A stretch of DNA of 64,000 bases, from NCBI RefSeq assembly GCF_030540825.1, contig NZ_JAUOEO010000001.1, positions 3,485,001 to 3,549,000 of the forward strand, in the 5' to 3' direction. The translations under genes and the position numbers were made by a program. Below, one piece after another: positions 44,746-53,318 of the stretch. The DNA is from Flavivirga spongiicola. Lineage in GTDB: Bacteria > Bacteroidota > Bacteroidia > Flavobacteriales > Flavobacteriaceae. The notes below the pieces were generated by a model. It was not told where the DNA came from, did not search any database, and saw only the letters and a list, made by a program, of their open reading frames with translations. Positions within the stretch are counted from its first letter, which is position 1, and each line of letters opens with the position of its first letter.

Positions 44746-45594
44746 TTAGTTAGTTTTTATTAGCTGTATTTCTATATAAACAGGTAAATGATCTGAAGGA
44801 TATTTACAATCTTTAGAATCACTTAATACTGCATATTTGTTTACCCTGATGCTATTATCACTTACAAAAATGTAATCAATGCGTCTTGTTACAGGTTCAT
44901 TGAAATGAAAACCATTAAAAGTTCCAGACGGCCCAAAAGAAGTCGTTTTTGAAGCTTCTTTTGAATCCTTTAAGTGTTTCTTGATAAATTGTATTTGTTC
45001 CGTTTTGGGCTCCAAATTAAAATCGCCCATTAATATTACAGGCCAATTTTCAGTGTTCAATTCGTTTATTTTTTGAAGAATGAGTTTAGGGCTTTCAGTA
45101 CGCGCTAACTTCCCAACATGATCAAAATGAGTATTGAATACCCAAAAACGGGTATGCGTCTTTTTATTTTCTAAAAGCGAGTATGTACAAACACGGTTGC
45201 AAACAGCATCCCAACCCATAGATACCTTTTCTGGAGTTTCAGACAACCAAAACGTAGCGCCTTTTACTATCCTAAATGTTTCTTTTTTATAAAAAATGGC
45301 TGAATACTCGCCGGCATTTTTACCATCATCACGACCTACGCCCACATAATTATAATCTATGAGTGTGCTGTCCATATATGTCATCTGATTTGGTAAAGCT
45401 TCTTGTACGCCAAAAACATCCGGTTCATAAAAATTAATTTGCTTCATCATAAAACTTTTGCGGTTGTCCCAGCTGTTTTTACCTTCTTTGGGGTGATCTA
45501 ACTTAATATTGTAGGTCATTATTTTGGTTTCTTCTTGGGCAAAAAGCACTCCGAAGTAGCAAAATAGAATCATTAAAAAACTCATTTTTTTCAT
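44746..45594 (-). CDS. Endonuclease/exonuclease/phosphatase family protein, secreted
   Basis: This 282-residue protein has a signal peptide (MKKMSFLMILFCYFGVLFAQ). EEP-fold motifs follow in order: MTYNIKLD, FGVQEALPNQM, FNTHFDHVGKLAR, LMGDFNLEP and SDHLPVYIEI at the end. Members hydrolyse phosphodiesters (DNase, sphingomyelinase or sugar-linked phosphates). Its place between GH97 and a sugar porter suggests removal of phosphate substituents from a glycan, or simple phosphate scavenging; neither is proven. The gap to GH97 is 10 bp. Confidence 0.85.
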   Translation of the reverse strand: MKKMSFLMILFCYFGVLFAQEETKIMTYNIKLDHPKEGKNSWDNRKSFMMKQINFYEPDVFGVQEALPNQMTYMDSTLIDYNYVGVGRDDGKNAGEYSAIFYKKETFRIVKGATFWLSETPEKVSMGWDAVCNRVCTYSLLENKKTHTRFWVFNTHFDHVGKLARTESPKLILQKINELNTENWPVILMGDFNLEPKTEQIQFIKKHLKDSKEASKTTSFGPSGTFNGFHFNEPVTRRIDYIFVSDNSIRVNKYAVLSDSKDCKYPSDHLPVYIEIQLIKTN

Positions 45595-45604
45595 AGTGTT
45601 TAAT

Positions 45605-47677
45605 TTATTCTTTAGGTATTAATGATATGGCGCATCCTCCTCCAGGAGCTAGTTTAAGTTCTAAAACTGTTTTATTGCTTACTTCCTGTTCTGAAATGTC
45701 ATAAACTTCAGGGTTGTTCATATAGTGTGAATCCTGAGTGTCTTTGTATAGCTTAGCAACGTATACTTGGTCTTCATCTAAAAAATTCAGACCTACTTTG
45801 ATTACTCTGGCATTTTCATCTGTAATACATCCAACAAACCAGTTTTTTGTTCCTTTTTCTTGTCGCGCAACAGTAATAAAATCACCTATTTCGGCATTCA
45901 AAACTTTAGAAGCGTTCCAATCCACACCAACATCTTTGATAAATTGAAAAGCCGAGTGGTTTTTGTAGTGTACTATTAAATCCGGAACCATTTGTACTGG
46001 GCTGTATAAAATAACGTACAAAGCCAACTGATGGGCTAATGTTGTATTAATTTGATTATCTGTTTTATAAGGGCTCAAGGAGGTGTTAAAAATCCCTGGT
46101 GTATAATCTATGGGGCCCCCCAACATTCTTGTAAAAGGCACAATAGTTAAATGCTCTGGTGGATTGCCTCCATCTTTAGACCAAGCATTATATTCTTGAC
46201 CGCGAACGCCTTCACGAGAAATAGCAACTGGATAAGTGCGTCTTTTTCCTGTCGCTTTAATAGGTTCGTGAGCGTTTATTGCTACATGGGTTTCTACGCC
46301 TTTTTCTAAAACTTTTTGATAATGATTTACCATATACTGCCCGTGATGATATTCGCCTTTAGGAATAATGCTACCTACGTAACCTGTTTTAACCGAATGG
46401 ATATCAAGTTTTTTCATTAATGCAAAAGCGGTATCTAATTGAGTTTCGTAACGCGTAATATCTGCTGAGGTTTCATGATGCATGATCAACTCAACACCTT
46501 TAGATTTTCCGTAGTTTACGATAGCTTCCAAATTATAATCCGGATAAGGTGTTACAAAATCGAAAGGTACTTTTTTATTCTTTTTATCCCACCATTTTTC
46601 CCAACCAATATTCCAGCCTTCTACCAACATACCATGTATATTATGTTCTGATGCAAAATCAATCATTTCTTTGGCATATTTGGTGTTGGCAGCATGATAT
46701 TTACCGGAGTAATCCCAATTTCCTGTACCAATATGCATATCCCACCAAATACCAACATACTTTGTGGGTTTAAAATATGGCATATCACCGATCGTATTTG
46801 GATCGTTAAGATTTACAATGAGTTTAGACTCTATTAAACCGCCAGCTCTATCTGAAATTTGAATGGTGCGCCAAGGTGTTTTAAAAGGTGTTTGACGCTT
46901 GACTTTTATATTTTCATTATTGCCAACCAATTCGCTTTTCATTTTTAAGTCTGCCGTATTAACTGCTAAAGTCATACCTGCATAATTGGTTAAATCTGCT
47001 TCGTGAAAACTTAAATAAACCCCAGAATTTGTTTTCATTGTTACGGGCGTATTTACAGCATTTTCGGGAACATAAGTCTGCCCTAAATGTGTTCCAGGTT
47101 CGTAATATTTTAAAGCATCTATTTCTGAAAACTTGGTGGTATTGTATAAATACTCGTAAATATCCCAATCTCCGGGAATCCACCATACTTTATGGTCTTC
47201 CGTGAGATTAAACTCGGTATTTTCATCCGTAATAACGGCGTTATTTAAATGGTCTTGTTTTGGAAATTCGTATCTAAAGCCTATTCCATCGTTATACACC
47301 TTAAAGATGATATTTAACTGCCTTTTAAGTTCTGAGGTTTCTTCTAGCTCAATTTTAAGTTCGTTATAATGATTACGTACTTGTGCATCTTCACCCCAAA
47401 CCATATCCCAAGTTTCATCAGTTGTTGATTCCTGAACATTTACTATTTTAAAATTTGAATTTAATGGTAAGGCCTCTTTTAATTCAAATCCCATTTTAGA
47501 CGAATCAATAATAGTTTTATTTTTAAAGTTGACTCTATATGATGGCTCGTTTTTTTTAGAAAGAAAGAAGGAAACTTTTATTTGTTCATCTGGAGAGACT
47601 ACTGTAGTTTCAATTACTTTTTCAGAACAGGAAAAGAATACACATATTGTTATAAATAGACTTATAAATTTGTACAT
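45605..47677 (-). CDS. GH97 glycoside hydrolase, inverting (SusB-like) type
   Basis: The 690-residue lipoprotein (FFSC, Cys17) has the N-terminal beta-super-sandwich (about 20-290), a TIM barrel (about 300-590) and a C-terminal beta domain, as in family GH97. In the barrel it has MLVEGWNIGWEKWW, MHHETSADITRYE, VAINAHEPIKATGKRRTYP and REGVRGQEYNAW, carrying the Glu residues used by inverting members. At the position where retaining alpha-galactosidases have a nucleophile Asp, it has VKTGYVG as in SusB. It should therefore be an alpha-glucosidase-like inverting enzyme in the periplasm. Gaps on both sides are about 10 bp. Confidence 0.93.
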   Translation of the reverse strand: MYKFISLFITICVFFSCSEKVIETTVVSPDEQIKVSFFLSKKNEPSYRVNFKNKTIIDSSKMGFELKEALPLNSNFKIVNVQESTTDETWDMVWGEDAQVRNHYNELKIELEETSELKRQLNIIFKVYNDGIGFRYEFPKQDHLNNAVITDENTEFNLTEDHKVWWIPGDWDIYEYLYNTTKFSEIDALKYYEPGTHLGQTYVPENAVNTPVTMKTNSGVYLSFHEADLTNYAGMTLAVNTADLKMKSELVGNNENIKVKRQTPFKTPWRTIQISDRAGGLIESKLIVNLNDPNTIGDMPYFKPTKYVGIWWDMHIGTGNWDYSGKYHAANTKYAKEMIDFASEHNIHGMLVEGWNIGWEKWWDKKNKKVPFDFVTPYPDYNLEAIVNYGKSKGVELIMHHETSADITRYETQLDTAFALMKKLDIHSVKTGYVGSIIPKGEYHHGQYMVNHYQKVLEKGVETHVAINAHEPIKATGKRRTYPVAISREGVRGQEYNAWSKDGGNPPEHLTIVPFTRMLGGPIDYTPGIFNTSLSPYKTDNQINTTLAHQLALYVILYSPVQMVPDLIVHYKNHSAFQFIKDVGVDWNASKVLNAEIGDFITVARQEKGTKNWFVGCITDENARVIKVGLNFLDEDQVYVAKLYKDTQDSHYMNNPEVYDISEQEVSNKTVLELKLAPGGGCAISLIPKE

Positions 47678-47688
47678 GGTTTTAAATA

Positions 47689-49356
47689 TTAATGTTCATA
47701 AGCTTCCATCGGTTGACCTCTTAAGCGTTCAAAACCTTTATAGCTTTTTTTTATTTGTTCAGGATTAGCACGCTCAAATTCTTTGTTTGTTACATGATAT
47801 TGAGTTTGTAACGTTTTTAATTTTACTCTAAGGTTTTGTTCAATATTATTATAATCAACATCATTTATCAAATTATGAATCTCATTGGGATCCTTTTTTA
47901 AATCATACAACTCCCATTCGTCGATATCATCATATACATGAATTAACTTATAACGCTTAGTTCTTACGCCATACATTTTTTTAACCATGTGAAACGCAGG
48001 AAAGTCATAATAATGATAATATATGGCATCTCTAAAATCATCATCTTCAATAGTGTTTACGAGCAAAGGCTTTAAAGATTTTCCTTGCATATCTTTTGGA
48101 ATTTCTACTTGAGCAAAATCAAGAAAAGTTTCTGCAAAATCAAGATTTTGTGTTAAGGCCGTAATCTCAGACTCTGGTTTTATAACGCCGGGGTATTTTA
48201 TCAACATAGGCATTGCTAAGGATTCTTCGTACATAAAACGTTTATCAAACCACCCTTTTTCGCCCAGATAAAATCCTTGGTCTGTGGTGTAAACTACCAT
48301 GGTGTTTTTTGCCAAATGATTAGCTTCCAAATAATCCAGAATTTTACCAACACCTTCATCAACAGCCTTTATGGTTGCCAAATAATCTTGTAAATAGCGT
48401 TGCAATTTCCATAAATCCAAATCCTTTCCAGATAGATTAGCATCATGAAATGCATCATTTTTAGGCTGATAGGCTTCATTCCAAGTTGTTCGTTGCTCTG
48501 GTGTCATACGATCAAAATCTGTTTTCCAGGGATTGTGTGCTAATTCTGGATTTCCTTTTTTCTTGGCCATCTTTAAATCATGGCCTTCATACATATCTCT
48601 GTAAATAGTTTGATATTGTTCTTTTGATGCAGAAGAACCTTCATGATTTGTAAAATAGGTATCTGGTATTGGAAACTGAATGGTGTCATATAAATTTAAA
48701 TGCCGTAAAGCAGGCATCCAGTTTCTATGAGGTGCTTTGTGTTGCACCATAAGCATAAATGGTTGGTCACTACCTTTGATTTCCTCTAAATACTGTATGG
48801 CGTCTTCGGTTACAATATCTGTTGCATAACCAATAACTCTAGTGGTATCTATTTTTTTTGTTTGTTGGTTTAACGATATAAAATCCGGATTGTAATAATT
48901 ACCCTGATCTTGAAGTATCTTCCAATAATCGAAACCTTCCGGATGACCATGCAAATGCCATTTCCCAAACATCGCCGTTTTATATCCCGCTTTTTGTAAA
49001 AGTTTTGGGTAGGTTTGTTGGCTGCCATCAAAACGATTTCCGTTCATTCTAAAGCCATTAATGTGGCTATGTTTTCCTGTTAAAATAACCGCACGACTGG
49101 GGCCACAGATAGAGTTTGTGCAAAAATTATTTCTAAAAATAGTACCTTCTGTAGCTATTCTATCAATGTTTGGTGTCGGTGCCAACTGACTAATTGGATG
49201 TGCATATGCACTAATGGCTTGTGTTGCATGGTCATCTGCCATGATGAAAATAATGTTGGGTCTTTTTTTAGGTGCATCAACAATAGTTTCTTTTTTTTCA
49301 TGCTTACAGGAATGAAATATACTTGCAATTAAAATGAAGACTAGTAGTTTTTTCAT
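47689..49356 (-). CDS. Sulfatase, S1 family, lipoprotein
   Basis: The 555-residue lipoprotein (FHSC, Cys17) has formylglycine motif CGPSR at Cys84. MADDHATQAISAYAHP carries metal ligands, as does TTDQGFYLGEKGWFDKRFMYE. It is a paralogue of the sulfatase at 38747: QHKAPHRNWMPALRHLNLYD and LHGHPEGFDYW are nearly the same in both. Its ATG overlaps the stop of the upstream esterase gene by one base (TAATG), so translation is probably coupled. Its presence with GH2 and GH97 indicates that this operon's glycan is also sulfated. Confidence 0.92.
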   Translation of the reverse strand: MKKLLVFILIASIFHSCKHEKKETIVDAPKKRPNIIFIMADDHATQAISAYAHPISQLAPTPNIDRIATEGTIFRNNFCTNSICGPSRAVILTGKHSHINGFRMNGNRFDGSQQTYPKLLQKAGYKTAMFGKWHLHGHPEGFDYWKILQDQGNYYNPDFISLNQQTKKIDTTRVIGYATDIVTEDAIQYLEEIKGSDQPFMLMVQHKAPHRNWMPALRHLNLYDTIQFPIPDTYFTNHEGSSASKEQYQTIYRDMYEGHDLKMAKKKGNPELAHNPWKTDFDRMTPEQRTTWNEAYQPKNDAFHDANLSGKDLDLWKLQRYLQDYLATIKAVDEGVGKILDYLEANHLAKNTMVVYTTDQGFYLGEKGWFDKRFMYEESLAMPMLIKYPGVIKPESEITALTQNLDFAETFLDFAQVEIPKDMQGKSLKPLLVNTIEDDDFRDAIYYHYYDFPAFHMVKKMYGVRTKRYKLIHVYDDIDEWELYDLKKDPNEIHNLINDVDYNNIEQNLRVKLKTLQTQYHVTNKEFERANPEQIKKSYKGFERLRGQPMEAYEH

Positions 49357-50240
49357 TAATTCTTTGTTATTATTTTTTTTGTTTGAATGATTTCAGAATT
49401 AAATACTGTTTTTTCAAAAAACTGCATGATCGTATCTAATTGGTCAAAAGGAATGGCACATAATTCATGCTTTCCACCAATAACTTTATTGAAATAGTAA
49501 GGGGTTCCTAAATCATCAAATTTTTTAACAATGGTTTCAGAACCATCCAGTAATAAATACCCTGGTTTTTCAGCTGAGCAATAATGATGAGGTGCGCTTG
49601 CAAATGGAACTAAAGGATCATCTGTTCCATGAAACAAAACCGTTGGTAAGGCATTACTTTTAGAAATATATTCTGCATTCACTAAAGCACCTGCCAAAGA
49701 GATAACACCGGCATACTTTACATCTTTAAATCTTTTTAAATCATCTACAAAATACGCTTTCATATAAACAGCATTTAAAATACTCTCGGCACCAGCACTA
49801 CTACCGCCAGCAATGATTTTCTCTGGGTTTATTTGTAACATTGATTTATTATCAATTATAAATTTGGTAGCATCTAAATAGTCAATGGCGGCTTGTTTAA
49901 ATATTTCCAGCTTGAAAGCTTTTGGACAATCACAACCCGAACCTGTTTTTGAGTTTTTTAGTAACAGCCTGTAAGAGATTGATATACCAATATAGCCTTT
50001 GGTGGTAACATATTCTACTAGTTTTTGCTCTTGTGGATGATCTCTTGTGCCGCCAGCAAACCCTCCTCCGTGCATCCAAAGTAAAACAGGTAAGCTGTCA
50101 TTGGCTTTTATTTCTTTTGGACTATATACATCCAGTTTTAAAGTATCAGAGCCTTTTATGGCATAAGTGTATGTTGTTTTGTTTTGCGAAACCACATAAG
50201 AACTTATGCAAAAGAAGATCATTAAAAGTTTATGCGTCAT
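49356..50240 (-). CDS. Alpha/beta hydrolase, probable carbohydrate esterase
   Basis: This 294-residue exported protein (signal peptide to about residue 19, YVVSQ) has the oxyanion motif MHGGGFAGG and the nucleophile GGSSAG with Ser148. It also has FHGTDDPLVPFAS with the Asp and GGKHELCAIP with the His of the triad. It resembles carboxylesterase/acetyl-xylan-esterase-like enzymes. It may remove acetyl or feruloyl-type groups from the glycan before the GH2 and GH97 enzymes act. It is 2 bp downstream of GH2 and overlaps the sulfatase start. Confidence 0.82.
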   Translation of the reverse strand: MTHKLLMIFFCISSYVVSQNKTTYTYAIKGSDTLKLDVYSPKEIKANDSLPVLLWMHGGGFAGGTRDHPQEQKLVEYVTTKGYIGISISYRLLLKNSKTGSGCDCPKAFKLEIFKQAAIDYLDATKFIIDNKSMLQINPEKIIAGGSSAGAESILNAVYMKAYFVDDLKRFKDVKYAGVISLAGALVNAEYISKSNALPTVLFHGTDDPLVPFASAPHHYCSAEKPGYLLLDGSETIVKKFDDLGTPYYFNKVIGGKHELCAIPFDQLDTIMQFFEKTVFNSEIIQTKKIITKN

Positions 50241-50242
50241 CT

Positions 50243-52867
50243 TTAATTCAATTTTTCAATTAAAATACCACTTATCAGTGGTTTGCCTTCAATAGATTGT
50301 AAGGAAATAGTTAATCCTTCATTATTTTTAATACCTATTATAGCCGATTTTATAATGCCATATTTTTCTGGATATTGCTCTGCCATATTAAAGTGACTTT
50401 CAACTAATGTCTGGTTTAAAAGGATATTAAAAACACGTTGTTCTATTTTGTTTTTAGATATTTGGGTAGATACTTTTAAATTGTAAATATTCTCAGTAGA
50501 TTTTATTTTGGGTTCTACAAAGAATAGATTCACTTTATATCTACCGTTTGGGATGTTTAATTTATAGTTGGTACAGCCTTCCAACATGGTTTGAAATAAA
50601 GGCTCGGAATTTGTTTTCTTTATACCGTACGGAATGCCTTGGTGCTTGTCTTTGCTTAAGTTATATGTTTTCCCGTCAACATGTCCAAACAATCCTTCTT
50701 TATAAGGCTGATCTGGAACAAAAGTGATTTGGTGTTCTTTATCGGTAAAGTAAAAATGCGACCCTATATTGATTCCAAAACGTGAAAATGTTTGAAAATC
50801 TAAAGTTTCAATTTTTAAGACTTCTACTCTTTTTTCTTCTGAAACAGTTGCTGAAACAACTTTAATCGTATTTATGCCATTAATAAAAGGTAAATCAATA
50901 TTTGCCACACCGTTTTCAAATATTACTACCTTTATTTTTTTGCCGTTTAAAAAAAGTTCAGCAGCTTGTTGATTAGAATATATTTGAACAGGATAAGTAT
51001 CATCGCCTAACAATGTTAAACCATCAAAATAGTTTGTGGCAATGTGAACAAAAGGTTGTTCTTTATTTAAAATTGATTTATACCAATAGTAAATGGGTTT
51101 TGGTGTTCGGTCGAATTGTATTAACCCTTTTTGATTAATGTGAGGAATGGCGTCACCACGAAATTCGGAGCCAAAGTCGGCAAAATTCCATGCAGTCATT
51201 CCTGTCATGTAATCTCTTTCCATAATCTGTTGGTAATAGGACTGATGTAGTTTTGCTTGATACTCAATTGAAAAATCAAACTTTTTAGGTGTTTTGGTGA
51301 AAATCCTAATATCTGATCCAGGGCCATATTCAGAAAGCAATAAAGAACGATTTGGATAGCGTTTATGTTGGTCATCTAAAAACACACCTAAATCTGGAAT
51401 ATCTTTGTCGTACCAACCAAAGTATAGGTTCCAACCAAACAGCATAGGCACATCCGCTATTCCCGTTTCATTATACAATTCATTTAAATGACCTGCCATA
51501 ACCGTAATATGGTTTGGGGCTAACTCTCGTGTTAATTGTTCTAATTGTTTGGCTAAATCTAAAGCTGCTCTTTTTTGATTTTCCTTTTCTAATTTGGTTG
51601 ATTTACCGTCAAAAGCTAATCTTAGGTAGATTTCATTCATATAACCAAACATCACTACCGAAGGGTGATTGTAGTACTGTTTTACATGCTCTTTTTGCAT
51701 ATTCAAACTCACATCAAAAAATTCTTTTGTATTGGTTACTTTATTAACTACAGGTATTTCTGTCCAGATCAGAACTCCAAGTTCATCACATACATCGTAT
51801 AACTCTTGTGATTGCGGATAATGTGCATTTCTAAGGACATTAGATCCCATATTCTTTATAAGTTGAATATCCTTCTTTTGAAACTCTATGGGGGCTGCAT
51901 TGCCATAACCCTGATAATCTTGATGGCGATTTACACCAATTAGTTTTATGGGTTTTCCGTTTAAAAAGAAGCCTTTATCGGCATCAACACTTACCCATCT
52001 AAAACCAATATTTTGGTGCTTCTCATCTAAAACGTTTTCTTTTTCATCTAAAAGCAGAATATGCAATTTATATAAATATGGGTTTTCTGGTGACCATAAT
52101 TTAGGATTATATATTTCTGAAAATTTAATATTTAGCGATTCTGAAGCTTCGGCACTGCTTTTAAAATCTAAAGCTTTAGCAAAAATCGTTGTGTTTTTTG
52201 CATCTAAAAGAGTTACTTTAAGCTTATTGTTTATTTGTCTATTTTCAAAATTGTCAATTAATATTTTTACTTCTACACCTGCTTTTTCTTCTGAAATACT
52301 ATAATAATTCACATAAAACCCATCAGATGCAAAGTCTGAAAGCGAGATGTGTTGTTTGGGTTTAGAGATTAATTCAACATCGCGATATATGCCTCCATAA
52401 AATGTAAAATCTGCATCAAGTGGTGGAATGTTTGGGTTATGGCTATTATCAACTTTTACTTCAACTAAGTTGTAAGCATCAAATTTTAACCATTTGGTAA
52501 TGTTGAAATTAAATGCTGTATAACCACCTTTGTGATTACCAATTAGTTGGCCATTTACATAGACATGAGTTTCTTGGTTTACACCTTTAAAATGAATATA
52601 ATGGATTAAGTTTTTGCTTTCAGCAGAAAAATAAAGTTTTTTTTTATACCAGCCAACACCTCTGTGATATCCTTTTTCATCATCAAAAGCATCCTCTTTA
52701 TTCCAAGTATGTGGAATATTTACTGTTTCCCAATTTTGAGACGTTTTATCATCTAAAACAAACTGCCATCCTGAGTTTATAGTGATATTTTGAGCCTCTA
52801 TTTTAAAAGGAGAAAACCCCAAAATTAAAATAAAAAAAGTAAAACTAATTTTGAATTTGTGATTCAT
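50243..52867 (-). CDS. GH2 beta-glycosidase with C-terminal malectin-like domain
   Basis: The start is ATG 52867 (MNHKFKISFTFFILILGFSP, signal peptide), giving 874 residues; an ATG at 52903 adds 12 basic residues that spoil the signal. The order is jelly-roll sugar-binding domain (WYKKKLYFSAE, FKGVNQETHVYVNG), Ig-like domain and TIM barrel. The acid/base is Glu412 in GYMNEI and the nucleophile Glu513 in LLLSEYGPG. A DUF4982-like domain follows, then a malectin-like C-terminus (GRYKVNLFFVEP, SGILIEKLN). The family includes beta-galactosidases and beta-glucuronidases. Exact specificity cannot be given. It is first in the operon running to the sugar porter. Confidence 0.92.
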   Translation of the reverse strand: MNHKFKISFTFFILILGFSPFKIEAQNITINSGWQFVLDDKTSQNWETVNIPHTWNKEDAFDDEKGYHRGVGWYKKKLYFSAESKNLIHYIHFKGVNQETHVYVNGQLIGNHKGGYTAFNFNITKWLKFDAYNLVEVKVDNSHNPNIPPLDADFTFYGGIYRDVELISKPKQHISLSDFASDGFYVNYYSISEEKAGVEVKILIDNFENRQINNKLKVTLLDAKNTTIFAKALDFKSSAEASESLNIKFSEIYNPKLWSPENPYLYKLHILLLDEKENVLDEKHQNIGFRWVSVDADKGFFLNGKPIKLIGVNRHQDYQGYGNAAPIEFQKKDIQLIKNMGSNVLRNAHYPQSQELYDVCDELGVLIWTEIPVVNKVTNTKEFFDVSLNMQKEHVKQYYNHPSVVMFGYMNEIYLRLAFDGKSTKLEKENQKRAALDLAKQLEQLTRELAPNHITVMAGHLNELYNETGIADVPMLFGWNLYFGWYDKDIPDLGVFLDDQHKRYPNRSLLLSEYGPGSDIRIFTKTPKKFDFSIEYQAKLHQSYYQQIMERDYMTGMTAWNFADFGSEFRGDAIPHINQKGLIQFDRTPKPIYYWYKSILNKEQPFVHIATNYFDGLTLLGDDTYPVQIYSNQQAAELFLNGKKIKVVIFENGVANIDLPFINGINTIKVVSATVSEEKRVEVLKIETLDFQTFSRFGINIGSHFYFTDKEHQITFVPDQPYKEGLFGHVDGKTYNLSKDKHQGIPYGIKKTNSEPLFQTMLEGCTNYKLNIPNGRYKVNLFFVEPKIKSTENIYNLKVSTQISKNKIEQRVFNILLNQTLVESHFNMAEQYPEKYGIIKSAIIGIKNNEGLTISLQSIEGKPLISGILIEKLN

Positions 52868-53163
52868 TTTCAAACGTAAGCGGTTAAATTTAAATACCTG
52901 CATGGAATGTCTACATTGTTTTTTTACAATGAACTCATTTAAACTTTTTCAATTGGCTAAAAAAATACCCTTTTATGTCCATTTTTTATCTTTTTTTCCT
53001 TCCGTAACCCTACTATGCAACTCAAAAAAGCCTTCAAGTGGAAATAAAATTGCTAATTTTCGCTACAATCCAAAAAGTTTAAATAAGTTCAATAAAACGA
53101 ATTTAGATTCTTCAGTCGTTCCTCCTTCTGAATGACATTACGATTTCTTTTGTTAAGGTGTCG

Positions 53164-53276
53164 TGTCATTCAGAGTACTTCGACTACGCTCAGTACAGGC
53201 TATAGCGAAGAATCTCATAATTATAAGACTTCTCTTCGTTTATTTTCCACTCTGTCGAAATGACAACTATTTAATA
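53164..53276. repeat. Palindromic GTCATTCAGAG element (copy E)
   Basis: GTGTCATTCAGAG at the left and GAAATGACAAC at the right enclose GCGAAGAATCTCATAATTAT followed by AAGACTTCTC, like the cores of copies B and C. A further fragment ending TTCTGAATGACATT lies at 53107-53138. They fill half of the 451-bp gap 52868-53318 between the GH3 and GH2 genes. The rest shows no gene; a CAAACGTA (- strand TACGTTTG) lies too close to the GH2 start to be a sure -7 box. Confidence 0.5.
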
Positions 53277-53318
53277 ATTAATTAAAATCAAACAGGTTTT
53301 ATATTGAACTCACATTAA

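Noticed and set aside
52868..52903. Longer N-terminus for GH2 from ATG 52903
   Set aside because: It adds 12 residues (MQVFKFNRLRLK) before a normal signal peptide and has no support.
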